Assembly (NCBI GenBank): GCA_934317215.1
Contig: CAKREH010000011.1
Span: forward strand, 35,631-99,630
DNA length: 64,000 nucleotides
Direction: 5' to 3'
Source: an uncultured Roseburia sp.
GTDB taxonomy: Bacteria > Bacillota > Clostridia > Lachnospirales > Lachnospiraceae
Position 1 is the stretch's first letter, and every line of letters begins with the position of its first letter. A model generated the notes under the pieces. That model was not told the DNA's origin, did no database searches, and saw only the letters and a list, made by a program, of their open reading frames with translations. Both the position numbers and the translations under genes were made by a program. This document shows positions 16,693 through 24,301 of this stretch, one piece after another.

Positions 16693-18201
16693 TCAGAATC
16701 TTGTTGCGTATTCCATAACTTTTGCCTGTGTCATATCTTCCGGTTCTTTCACTTCACCTGTCAGTTTTCCGTTACACATAACACAGATTCTGTCTGACAT
16801 TCCAAGAAGCTCTGACATCTCTGACGAGATCATGATGATTGCTTTTCCCTGTTTTGCCAGGTCACACATGATCTCATAAATCTCATGTTTTGCACCTACA
16901 TCGATACCTCGGGTAGGTTCATCCATGATCAGAACATCCGGGTCATTGGCTAACCATCTTGCAACGATTACTTTCTGCTGGTTACCTCCGGACAGATTGG
17001 AAATATGTTCTTTCATGCTCGGAGTCTTAATGCTCAATTTTTTAATACTGCTTGTTACGATCTCATTGATCTTCTTATGATTTAAAACAAATCCTGCATT
17101 CAGATATTTATTGTAGATAGATACACCTACATTATCTTTGATAGACAGGCATCCGAAAATACCGTTTCCTCTTCGATCCTCAGTGATCAGTCCGATTCCG
17201 GCATTCATCGCATCGATTGGATGTTTGATTTTTACTTTTTTGCCATGCATATAGATCTCACCGGATGCAATACCACGGATACCGAAGATTCCTTCCATCA
17301 ATTCTGTTCTCTGTGCACCTACCAGTCCACCAAATCCAAGGATTTCTCCTTTGTGGAGCTGAAAACTTACATTCTGGAATGATTTTGCATGGATGGAGCA
17401 AAGATTTTTTACTTCCATAACCACTTCATCACTCGGTTTGTTTTCTCTCGGCGGATATACATTGGTCAGCTCACGGCCAACCATTTTTGTGATGATCTGG
17501 TCTGTGGTCATCTCTGCTGCCGGCCAGGTTCCAACATATGTACCATCCCGCATGACTGTGATATCATCCGCGATCCGTTTGATCTCATCCATCTTATGTG
17601 AAATGTAGACCATTGCCACACCTTTGTCTCTTAAATCATTCATGATGCGGAACAATGCTTCTACTTCATTATCAGAAAGAGATGATGTCGGCTCATCAAA
17701 AATGATAACCCTTGCCTGTTGGGAAACTGCTTTTGCAATCTCAACGGACTGCATCTGACCTATGGATAAAGATCCAAGCTGTGCTTTCGGATCAAAATCC
17801 ATTTTTACCTCTTTTAACCATTTTGCAGTATCCTCATACATTTTCTTATGATCGATCACTTTTAATGGTCCATACTTTGTCGGAAATCTTCCAAGATACA
17901 TATTCTCTGCGACACTTCTTGCCGGTACCGGCTGCAGTTCCTGATGTACCATTGCAATTCCGTTTTTCATTGCCTCATCAGGATTGCCTATCTCGACTTT
18001 TTTTCCGTCCAGAATAATCTCGCCGGCATCCATTTTATAAATACCAAACAGACATTTCATCAGGGTTGATTTTCCTGCACCATTTTCCCCCATCAGTGCA
18101 TGGACGGTTCCCGGACGGAGTGATAACTGTACATTGTCAAGTGCTTTGACACCGGGGAAAGATTTGCATACACCCCTAAGCTCCAGTTTATACTCAGCCA
18201 T
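16693..18201 (-). CDS. mglA: galactose/methylgalactoside ABC transporter ATP-binding protein
   Basis: A 502-residue tandem ABC ATPase. The first half has Walker A GENGAGKST (about 38), signature LSIGQMQ and Walker B VIIFDEPTSSLS. The second half has a degenerate Walker A (GGLVGAQRTELM), signature LSGGNQQKVIVARWL and DVLIMDEPTRGIDVGAKHEIY. Degeneracy of the second Walker A is normal for the Mgl/Rbs/Xyl family. It energises the MglC permease. The start follows AAGGAGG. A 201-base gap with a strong hairpin separates it from mglB, probably to allow excess MglB. Confidence 0.95.
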   Translation of the reverse strand: MAEYKLELRGVCKSFPGVKALDNVQLSLRPGTVHALMGENGAGKSTLMKCLFGIYKMDAGEIILDGKKVEIGNPDEAMKNGIAMVHQELQPVPARSVAENMYLGRFPTKYGPLKVIDHKKMYEDTAKWLKEVKMDFDPKAQLGSLSIGQMQSVEIAKAVSQQARVIIFDEPTSSLSDNEVEALFRIMNDLRDKGVAMVYISHKMDEIKRIADDITVMRDGTYVGTWPAAEMTTDQIITKMVGRELTNVYPPRENKPSDEVVMEVKNLCSIHAKSFQNVSFQLHKGEILGFGGLVGAQRTELMEGIFGIRGIASGEIYMHGKKVKIKHPIDAMNAGIGLITEDRRGNGIFGCLSIKDNVGVSIYNKYLNAGFVLNHKKINEIVTSSIKKLSIKTPSMKEHISNLSGGNQQKVIVARWLANDPDVLIMDEPTRGIDVGAKHEIYEIMCDLAKQGKAIIMISSEMSELLGMSDRICVMCNGKLTGEVKEPEDMTQAKVMEYATRF

Positions 18202-18327
18202 GTTTCTCCTCCTTTATATCATTTGGCTTATTTCTCTGCCAATTATGTTCCTATTTCAGATTGTGCTTTTGCACATTTTATTTCTTTTTACAGACATTCT
18301 TCCCTTTGTCATTTTTTACAAACTATG

Positions 18328-18377
18328 CTCTTTTTCTCATGAATAGTGGCAGCGGGTGCCATTCGCACCCGCACCAC
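18328..18377 (-). other. strong hairpin in the mglB-mglA gap with shared CTCTTTTTCAT motif
   Basis: A long GC-rich stem (GCGGGTGC with GCACCCGC, extended by GTGG/CCAC) with a 5-nt loop lies 26 bases after the mglB stop. No T-run follows on the minus strand, so it looks like an mRNA 3'-stabilising or partial-termination structure. Its flank on the plus strand, CTCTTTTTCTCATGAATAG, closely matches that beside the hairpin after mutY (41751-41770). Confidence 0.6.
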
Positions 18378-18402
18378 CTTTATTTCTTTGTCCTTTTACA
18401 GA

Positions 18403-19554
18403 TTATTTAACCATGTCAAGAACATCCTGTGCATTGTCTTTTGTTACTTTTACATAATCACATCCGATGTAGTGATCATTGCCAGCGCCTGTGATGTAGT
18501 TGATTGCTGCATCTGCTGCACTGTGGGACTGTGAGAAGTGATCGTTAAATACAGTACCTGTCATAGTTCCTGCAAGAACATCCTCTAATGCCTCTGATAA
18601 AGCATCAACACCTACCAGATAAATATCAGTACCTACGGTACGTCCTGCACTCTGAATTGCCTGTAATGCACCAAGTGCCATTGCATCGTTGTTACAGAAT
18701 ACAACTTCTACATCGTTGCCATACTGTCCAAGAGCATTTGCTACGATCTGCTGTGCCTGATCCTGCTGCCAGTTACCAACCTGATCAGATAAGCAGTTTA
18801 CTTCAAGTCCTGCATCCTCAAGAGCTTTTACAGAATATTCTGTACGATACTGGGCATCAACGTTCTCCGGATCACCTTCTACCATAACGTAGTCGATCTT
18901 ACCGTTTCCATTTAAATCTACGGTATCAAGACCAAGATCACTGATCATCTCACCCTGGAAAGTACCGGACTGACGTGCATCACATCCAACGTATGTAACA
19001 TCCCAGTTGTTATCTGACCATCTCTTCTGCTCTTCTTCATCCGGCTCACGGTTGATGTACACCAGCGGGATTCCTGCTGCAACTACTTTATCTGTGATGG
19101 TTGCTGCGGAAGAGGAGTTAACCGGGTTGATAATAAGGACATCTACCCCCGCTGTGATAAAGTTATCAATCTGACCTGTCTGTGTAGCCTGATCGTTTGC
19201 ACCATCAACGATTGTGATATTGTCTTTTGAAAATCCTTTTTCTACCAGATAATTTTCAAGTTCTGTACGGAACAGTGTCATGAAGTTATCGGAGAACTGG
19301 TAAATACATACACCAACTTTTTTGTCTGCTAAACTTGCATCTGCGTCTGTTGCTGCATCGGCTGCTGCGTCCCCTGCGTCGGCTGCCTCTGTAGCTGCTG
19401 CATCATTTGATGTATCACTTGATGTATCGCTTGCTGCTGCATCGGTTGTTGTTCCGGCATTGTTTGTGGATGCGTTATTGCTTCCGCCACATCCTGCTAC
19501 CATAGATGCTACCATTGCTGTTGCTAAGATTACACTAACTACCTTTCTTTTCAT
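18403..19554 (-). CDS. mglB: galactose ABC transporter substrate-binding lipoprotein
   Basis: A 383-residue lipoprotein. The signal peptide ends in the lipobox VAGC (Cys about 22), followed by a roughly 50-residue Ala/Asp/Ser/Thr linker. The mature PBP1 fold shows VGVCIYQFSDNFMTLFRTEL, INPVNSSSAATI, YVMVEGDPENVDAQYRTEYSV, CNNDAMALGALQAI and VGVDALSEALEDVLAG. A DLNGNGKIDYV segment is a calcium-binding-loop-like stretch, as in MglB-type proteins. First gene of mglB-mglA-mglC. The start follows GGGAGG. A sugar (galactose/glucose class) is the inferred ligand. A paralogue is encoded at 9652-10707. Confidence 0.92.
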   Translation of the reverse strand: MKRKVVSVILATAMVASMVAGCGGSNNASTNNAGTTTDAAASDTSSDTSNDAAATEAADAGDAAADAATDADASLADKKVGVCIYQFSDNFMTLFRTELENYLVEKGFSKDNITIVDGANDQATQTGQIDNFITAGVDVLIINPVNSSSAATITDKVVAAGIPLVYINREPDEEEQKRWSDNNWDVTYVGCDARQSGTFQGEMISDLGLDTVDLNGNGKIDYVMVEGDPENVDAQYRTEYSVKALEDAGLEVNCLSDQVGNWQQDQAQQIVANALGQYGNDVEVVFCNNDAMALGALQAIQSAGRTVGTDIYLVGVDALSEALEDVLAGTMTGTVFNDHFSQSHSAADAAINYITGAGNDHYIGCDYVKVTKDNAQDVLDMVK

Positions 19555-19584
19555 AGAAAAATCCTCCCATTTGATTTAATGTAT

Positions 19585-19617
19585 TTGTAACTCTTTGTTT
19601 GTTACAAGTGCATTATA
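19585..19617 (-). promoter_or_regulatory. mglB promoter (extended -10) with palindromic operator-like site
   Basis: On the minus strand TGGTATAAT (TATAAT at 19612-19617) is an extended -10 with no good -35, as expected for an activator-dependent promoter. A perfect 7-bp palindrome TTGTAAC-N9-GTTACAA (19585-19607) covers the expected transcription start and could be an operator or a 5' stem-loop. Confidence 0.55.
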
Positions 19618-19782
19618 CCAACAGGAGGATTGGATAAACATACAATATTCTTCTGTCTTTCTTAAAAATTCTTCTTTTTATTTGTGCATTTCATCACTTT
19701 TCTTTGATTTTCGTTTTATTTCGTTGTGTATTTTGACATAACAGTAAATTATTTCATGTTTTTTTAACGTCATTCTGTTGCT

Positions 19783-20187
19783 TTAAAGTTCTAAAATACT
19801 CTCTGCTATCTCCACTGCATCACGGATACAGTCCGGGCAGCTTCTAAGTACTTTTCCGGTTGCAGCACCCTTTAATTCTCCACAGGTAAGCGATCCGTTT
19901 TTCTCTAAAAACGTCTTCGTGATCTCTCTGGTCAGTTTATAGGTATCTGCCTTACTTGCCGGCTGCTCTAAATTTTTGCAGCTGTTTTTTAATCCCGCAA
20001 GCATGACTGCGCCGGATACCGCACCACAGGTTGCTGCCATGCCGCCCATGCCAAGTCCGAATCCTTCACAGGCTGCAAACAGGGTTTCCTCCGGTATACC
20101 GGTCTTCTCTGCAAATGCACAGGCAACTGCCTGGGCACAGTTGAATCCTTTATCATGTAATTCGATTGCTTTTTCTTTTCTGGTCAT
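19783..20187 (-). CDS. C_GCAxxG_C_C family (redox-associated) protein
   Basis: A 134-residue small cytoplasmic protein of the C_GCAxxG_C_C family. The motif FNCAQAVACAF starts at about residue 16, then GFGLGMGGMAATCGAVSGAVMLAGL, a further Cys in GSLTCGELKG, and a terminal SCPDC pair. The many conserved Cys suggest metal or redox cofactor binding; the biochemical role is unknown. An upstream in-frame extension exists, but ATG at 20187 follows GGAGGATACATCA and begins at the conserved domain. It stands alone downstream of the purine operon terminator. Confidence 0.85.
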   Translation of the reverse strand: MTRKEKAIELHDKGFNCAQAVACAFAEKTGIPEETLFAACEGFGLGMGGMAATCGAVSGAVMLAGLKNSCKNLEQPASKADTYKLTREITKTFLEKNGSLTCGELKGAATGKVLRSCPDCIRDAVEIAESILEL

Positions 20188-20324
20188 TGATGTATCCTCC
20201 GTTTTCCTCAATTTTACTTTTGTCATAGAACATTTTTTATGCACGATACATATTCTAAGTGCTGTACATACTTTATTTATTATACAGAGATAATAATACA
20301 TTTTCAAGCATGCGGACACTTAAC

Positions 20325-20448
20325 AAAGAGTCGCCTGCGACTCTTTCGCGCTCGAGCGGTGCTGTTTACAGCTAACTTCTACTCCGCGAGATGCGCATCC
20401 CGCCCGGAGGGCTTTTTAATTCATAGGACGTAATTTCCTATGAATTAA
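20325..20448. repeat. structured intergenic element (candidate interspersed repeat)
   Basis: Two strong hairpins bracket a GC-rich stretch unlike its surroundings: AAAGAGTCGC-CT-GCGACTCTTT (20325-20346) and TTAATTCATAGGA...TCCTATGAATTAA (arms 20416-20428 and 20436-20448). In between lie GCGCTCGAGCG and GATGCGCATC. No open frame fits. The compact, palindrome-rich form suggests a MITE/REP-like element or structured RNA; only one copy is in this window, so repetition is unproven here. Confidence 0.45.
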
Positions 20449-20505
20449 AAAAATACTGGCTATTGGGTGTTAGATTCCTGATCTAACACCCAATAGCCAG
20501 TATTT
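20446..20505 (-). terminator. purine operon terminator with 25-bp perfect stem
   Basis: Arms 20451-20475 and 20481-20505 are perfectly complementary with a 5-nt loop, followed on the minus strand by seven or more T (20446-20453). It lies 43 bases after purD and ends the purE-M-N-D transcript. The stem is much longer than usual. Confidence 0.88.
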
Positions 20506-20547
20506 GATATCACATCTCAATATTAAATTTCTAAGGCTTTACAGTTT

Positions 20548-21825
20548 TTATTTTGCCTCATCGATTGCTTTTCCAATATCATGGCGCATATATTTATTGG
20601 CAAAGTCAACCCATTCGGCTGCCTCGTAGGCTTTCTTTCTCGCCTCTTTCAAATCAGCTCCGGTCGCCGTGATACCAAGCACACGTCCACCATTTGTGAC
20701 GATATCGCCATTCTCATCGAATTTCGTTCCGGCATGGAAACAGAAATAGTCGTCTTTTCCATCAAACTTTTCAAGACCACTGATCTTAAATCCTTTTTCA
20801 TAGGATACCGGATATCCGTCAGATGCCAGTACCACACAGACTGCCGCATTATCCTCAAACTGCAGATCAATGGTATCTAACCTGCCATCTACGCAGGCTT
20901 CCATCACATCAATGATATCATTTTTCATACGGGGAAGAACGACCTGTGCTTCCGGATCACCGAATCTTGCATTATACTCTAACACTTTCGGTCCATCCTC
21001 TGTCAGCATCAGTCCGAAGAAAATGACTCCGGTAAACGGTCTGCCCTCTGCAGCCATGGCATCCACGGTTGCCTGATAAATATATTTCTGGCAGAAATCA
21101 TCCACCTCTTTGGTATAGAACGGACTCGGAGAAAAGTTACCCATTCCTCCGGTATTTAATCCCTGATCACCGTCTTTCGCACGTTTATGATCCTGTGCAG
21201 AAGACATGATCTTGATCGTCTTTCCATCCACGAAAGATAATACAGACACCTCTCGTCCTGTCATAAACTCTTCCACAACCATGGTATTTCCGGCTGTTCC
21301 GAACTTTTTATCCTCCATGATCTCCTTAACACCGGCTTTGGCTTCCTCTAAGGTATTGCAGATTAAAACGCCCTTACCGAGTGCTAATCCATCAGCCTTT
21401 AATACAATCGGCATTTTTGCTGTCTCTAAGTAAGCAAGCGCATCTTCTGCTGATGTAAAGTTTTCATAAGCTGCCGTAGGAATATTGTATTTTTTCATGA
21501 GGTCTTTTGAGAATGCCTTTGATCCCTCTAAGATGGCAGCGTTCTTACGCGGTCCAAATACCTTTAATCCCTCCGCCTCGAAAACATCCACGATTCCGCC
21601 GACCAATGGATCATCCATTCCAACGATCGTAAAATCAATGGCATGCTCTTTTGCAAAAGCCACAAGTTTATCAAACTCCATGGCACCGATCGGCACACAC
21701 TCTGCAAGTGCCGCGATTCCGGCGTTTCCCGGAGCGCAGTAAATCTTATCGACACGCGGGCTCTTTGCCACACTTGTCACGATCGCATGTTCACGTCCAC
21801 CGCTTCCAACTACTAATACTTTCAT
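20548..21825 (-). CDS. purD: phosphoribosylamine-glycine ligase
   Basis: GAR synthetase, second step of de novo purine synthesis: joins glycine to 5-phosphoribosylamine using ATP. The 425-residue length is normal. Features are the N-terminal MKVLVVGSGGREHAI, then ATP-grasp core VLKADGLALGKGV, EEFMTGREVSVLSFVDG, DHKRAKDGDQGLNTGGMG and metal/ATP ligands in LEYNARFGDPEAQ. Last gene of purE-purM-purN-purD. The start follows GGAGCGACGAAGG. Confidence 0.97.
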   Translation of the reverse strand: MKVLVVGSGGREHAIVTSVAKSPRVDKIYCAPGNAGIAALAECVPIGAMEFDKLVAFAKEHAIDFTIVGMDDPLVGGIVDVFEAEGLKVFGPRKNAAILEGSKAFSKDLMKKYNIPTAAYENFTSAEDALAYLETAKMPIVLKADGLALGKGVLICNTLEEAKAGVKEIMEDKKFGTAGNTMVVEEFMTGREVSVLSFVDGKTIKIMSSAQDHKRAKDGDQGLNTGGMGNFSPSPFYTKEVDDFCQKYIYQATVDAMAAEGRPFTGVIFFGLMLTEDGPKVLEYNARFGDPEAQVVLPRMKNDIIDVMEACVDGRLDTIDLQFEDNAAVCVVLASDGYPVSYEKGFKISGLEKFDGKDDYFCFHAGTKFDENGDIVTNGGRVLGITATGADLKEARKKAYEAAEWVDFANKYMRHDIGKAIDEAK

Positions 21826-21873
21826 CCTTCGTCGCTCCTTACTCTGTTATTAAACACTATCTTTCATTTCCTG

Positions 21874-21917
21874 CTATTCTGTAATGATCGCATGTCCATT
21901 TTCTTCCGATAGCTTTC
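21874..21917 (-). repeat. degenerate tandem copy of the purN 3' end
   Basis: Directly after the purN stop, the minus strand carries a diverged copy of the last about 45 bases of purN. It would encode SEENGHAIITE-stop (stop at 21874-21876), against SVEDGHVMIAKE-stop for purN itself. It is out of frame with purN (44-base offset) and has no start. It looks like an old local duplication. Confidence 0.55.
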
Positions 21918-22547
21918 TTACTCTTTCGCAATCATCACATGTCCATCTTCCACAGATACTTTTCCGTTTGCGATCAGGTCGATCGCTTTTGGAAGGATCA
22001 CCCATTCTGCCTGTTCCATCACCCGGTGCTGCAGTACTTCCGGTGTATCTCCCTGCTCTACCTCGACTGCCTTCTGCAAAATAATCGGTCCCGTGTCTGT
22101 CCCCTCATCGACAAAATGTACCGTTGCGCCCGTCACCTTCACACCGCGTGCAAGCACTCCTTCATGTACTTTCAGACCATAAAATCCTTTTCCGCAAAAA
22201 GATGGGATCAGGGATGGATGGATATTCACGATACGGTTCGTGTATTCTTTGATCATCATCTCCGGCAGTACGACAAGAAATCCCGCCAGTACAACAAGAT
22301 CTACATTGTAAGAATTTAATTTATCAAGAAATGCCTGATTAAAGGCCTCTCTGCTTTCAAAATCTTTCGGTGAGATGCACAGTGCTTCAATCCCGTGTGC
22401 TCTCGCACGCTCTAAGGCATAGGCATTTGCGTTGTTACTGATAACAACAGAAATGCATGCATTTGTAATTTTTCCTGCACCAATCGCATCGATGATCGCC
22501 TGAAGATTTGTTCCTCCACCGGATACTAAGACTGCCAGTTTTAGCAT
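21918..22547 (-). CDS. purN: phosphoribosylglycinamide formyltransferase
   Basis: Transfers a formyl group from 10-formyl-THF to GAR (third step of purine synthesis). The 209 residues show the N-terminal VLVSGGGTNLQAI phosphate loop, and the catalytic region has NIHPSLIPSFCGKGFYG (Asn/His pair) and GATVHFVDEGTDTGPII (catalytic Asp). The start overlaps the purM end by seven bases and is preceded by AAAGGAG. A degenerate duplicate of its last codons lies just downstream. Confidence 0.96.
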   Translation of the reverse strand: MLKLAVLVSGGGTNLQAIIDAIGAGKITNACISVVISNNANAYALERARAHGIEALCISPKDFESREAFNQAFLDKLNSYNVDLVVLAGFLVVLPEMMIKEYTNRIVNIHPSLIPSFCGKGFYGLKVHEGVLARGVKVTGATVHFVDEGTDTGPIILQKAVEVEQGDTPEVLQHRVMEQAEWVILPKAIDLIANGKVSVEDGHVMIAKE

Positions 22548-23566
22548 AAGGTTACTCCTTTTTCACCATCTTTGATTTCACCAACCACATATGGTGTCTC
22601 ACCTGCTGCTTTGATTGCCTCCATGGTCTTATCCACATCAGCAGGATCTACCGCAAGTACCATACCAAGACCCATATTGTAGGTATTGTACATCATTTTC
22701 TCTTCTACCTGTCCTTTTTCTGACATCAGTTTAAAAATAGCCGGTATCTCATAACTGTCTTTGCGGATCACAGCCTGTTTTCCCTCCGGCAGCATTCTTG
22801 GAACGTTCTCATAGAAACCGCCGCCTGTGATATGGCTGCACGCCTTGATGCGTACACCTGCCTCTTTGACGCTGCGCAGTGCTTTCACATAGATTCTTGT
22901 CGGCGCAAGCAATGCTTCTCCAAGTGTTTTTCCTAACTCATCATAATAGGTATCCAGGCTTTCTTTTGTCATCTCAAAGATTTTTCTGACAAGCGAAAAA
23001 CCGTTGGAGTGCACGCCGGAAGATGCCATACCGATCAGTACATCTCCTGCCTTTAAGTCTGCACCTGTGATGATATCTTTTTCATCTACGACACCGACTG
23101 CGAATCCAGCAAGATCATATTCGTCCTCAGGCATCAGGCCCGGATGCTCTGCTGTCTCTCCACCGATCAATGCAGCGTCAGACTGTTTACATCCCTCAGC
23201 CACACCGCTTACGATTGCTGCGATCTTTTCCGGATAATTTTTTCCACATGCGATATAATCAAGGAAAAATAAAGGTTCACCGCCTGCACATGCGATATCG
23301 TTGACACACATTGCAACACAGTCAATTCCGATCGTGTCATGTTTGTCCATAAGAAATGCAAGTTTTAATTTTGTTCCTACACCGTCCGTTCCTGACACTA
23401 AGGTAGGTTTCTCCATGTTTTTAAATTTTTCCATGGAAAATGCACCGGAAAATCCGCCAAGACCTGTTAAAACCTCCGGTCTCATGGTTCCCTGCACATA
23501 TTTTTTCATCAGTTCCACTGATTTGTAGCCTGCTTCGATATCAACACCGGAATTCTTGTAATCCAT
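22541..23566 (-). CDS. purM: phosphoribosylformylglycinamidine cyclo-ligase
   Basis: AIR synthetase, fifth step of purine synthesis; closes the imidazole ring using ATP. The 341 residues match the family length. Motifs are SGTDGVGTKLKLAF, CVNDIACAGGEPLFFLDYIACG, ALIGGETAEHPG, ASSGVHSNGFSLVR and the C-terminal ITGGGFYENVPRMLP. Start after TTAGGAGG. It overlaps purN by seven bases, consistent with translational coupling. Confidence 0.97.
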   Translation of the reverse strand: MDYKNSGVDIEAGYKSVELMKKYVQGTMRPEVLTGLGGFSGAFSMEKFKNMEKPTLVSGTDGVGTKLKLAFLMDKHDTIGIDCVAMCVNDIACAGGEPLFFLDYIACGKNYPEKIAAIVSGVAEGCKQSDAALIGGETAEHPGLMPEDEYDLAGFAVGVVDEKDIITGADLKAGDVLIGMASSGVHSNGFSLVRKIFEMTKESLDTYYDELGKTLGEALLAPTRIYVKALRSVKEAGVRIKACSHITGGGFYENVPRMLPEGKQAVIRKDSYEIPAIFKLMSEKGQVEEKMMYNTYNMGLGMVLAVDPADVDKTMEAIKAAGETPYVVGEIKDGEKGVTLC

Positions 23567-23671
23567 TGATTTTTCCTCCTAAATCTGTCATTTATATATC
23601 TCTTATCTTTTCTGTCTGACTCTGCTGTCATCATTTTTTCTAAATACTGCATCCCTGATCGTCTGCAACAT

Positions 23672-24172
23672 TTAGTAATTTTTATAACCAACTTCCTGTA
23701 ATCTGGCATCTTTCGCCTGAACCTGTTCTTTTAACTCTTTTGAATACTCTTTTAATTTTGCAAGCAGAGCCTCATCTGATGTAGCAAGAATCTTTGCTGC
23801 AAGCAGTCCTGCATTTGCACCTCCATTGATCGCTACGGTTGCAACCGGGATACCGGATGGCATCTGAACGATCGAGTATAAAGAATCTCTTCCGCCAAGG
23901 GATGTGGTATGCATTGGGATACCAATAACAGGCATCGGGAAAATCGCTGCACACATACCCGGTAAATGCGCTGCCATTCCTGCACCTGCAATAATCACCT
24001 TAAATCCTTTTGATTCTGCGCTCTTGGCATATTCAAAAAATACGTCCGGCTCTCTGTGCGCGGAGATGATCGTCATCTCATAATCAATTCCAAGCTTATC
24101 TAAAATATCTGCAGCTTTTGCCATAACCGGCATATCTGAATCGCTGCCCATTACAATACCAACTTTTGCCAT
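23672..24172 (-). CDS. purE: 5-(carboxyamino)imidazole ribonucleotide mutase
   Basis: Class I PurE, which moves the carboxyl group of N5-CAIR to C4. The 166 residues begin VGIVMGSDSDMPVM and contain SAHREPDVFFEY, AGAGMAAHLPGM, and PVIGIPMHTTSLGGRDSLYSIVQMPSGIPVATVAINGG, all family hallmarks. It is the first gene of the short purine operon (then purM, purN, purD). No purK is seen nearby; the rest of the pathway must be elsewhere. No purine riboswitch is evident in the 129 bases upstream. GAAGGAG precedes ATG. Confidence 0.96.
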   Translation of the reverse strand: MAKVGIVMGSDSDMPVMAKAADILDKLGIDYEMTIISAHREPDVFFEYAKSAESKGFKVIIAGAGMAAHLPGMCAAIFPMPVIGIPMHTTSLGGRDSLYSIVQMPSGIPVATVAINGGANAGLLAAKILATSDEALLAKLKEYSKELKEQVQAKDARLQEVGYKNY

Positions 24173-24301
24173 AATCGTGCTCCTTCCAGATTCCTACAGT
24201 TTCAAACTCTCACTGTTACCTATGTGTATTGTACCTGTCATTCTTTTAGAAGTCCAATTAATATTTATTATTTTATTTATTAAACAATCTTATATATTGT
24301 T

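Noticed and set aside
20188..20319. Extension of the C_GCAxxG_C_C protein
   Set aside because: The conserved domain begins right after ATG at 20187, which has GGAGG.
24173..24301. Purine riboswitch before purE
   Set aside because: The region is short and AT-rich with no purine-aptamer loops.
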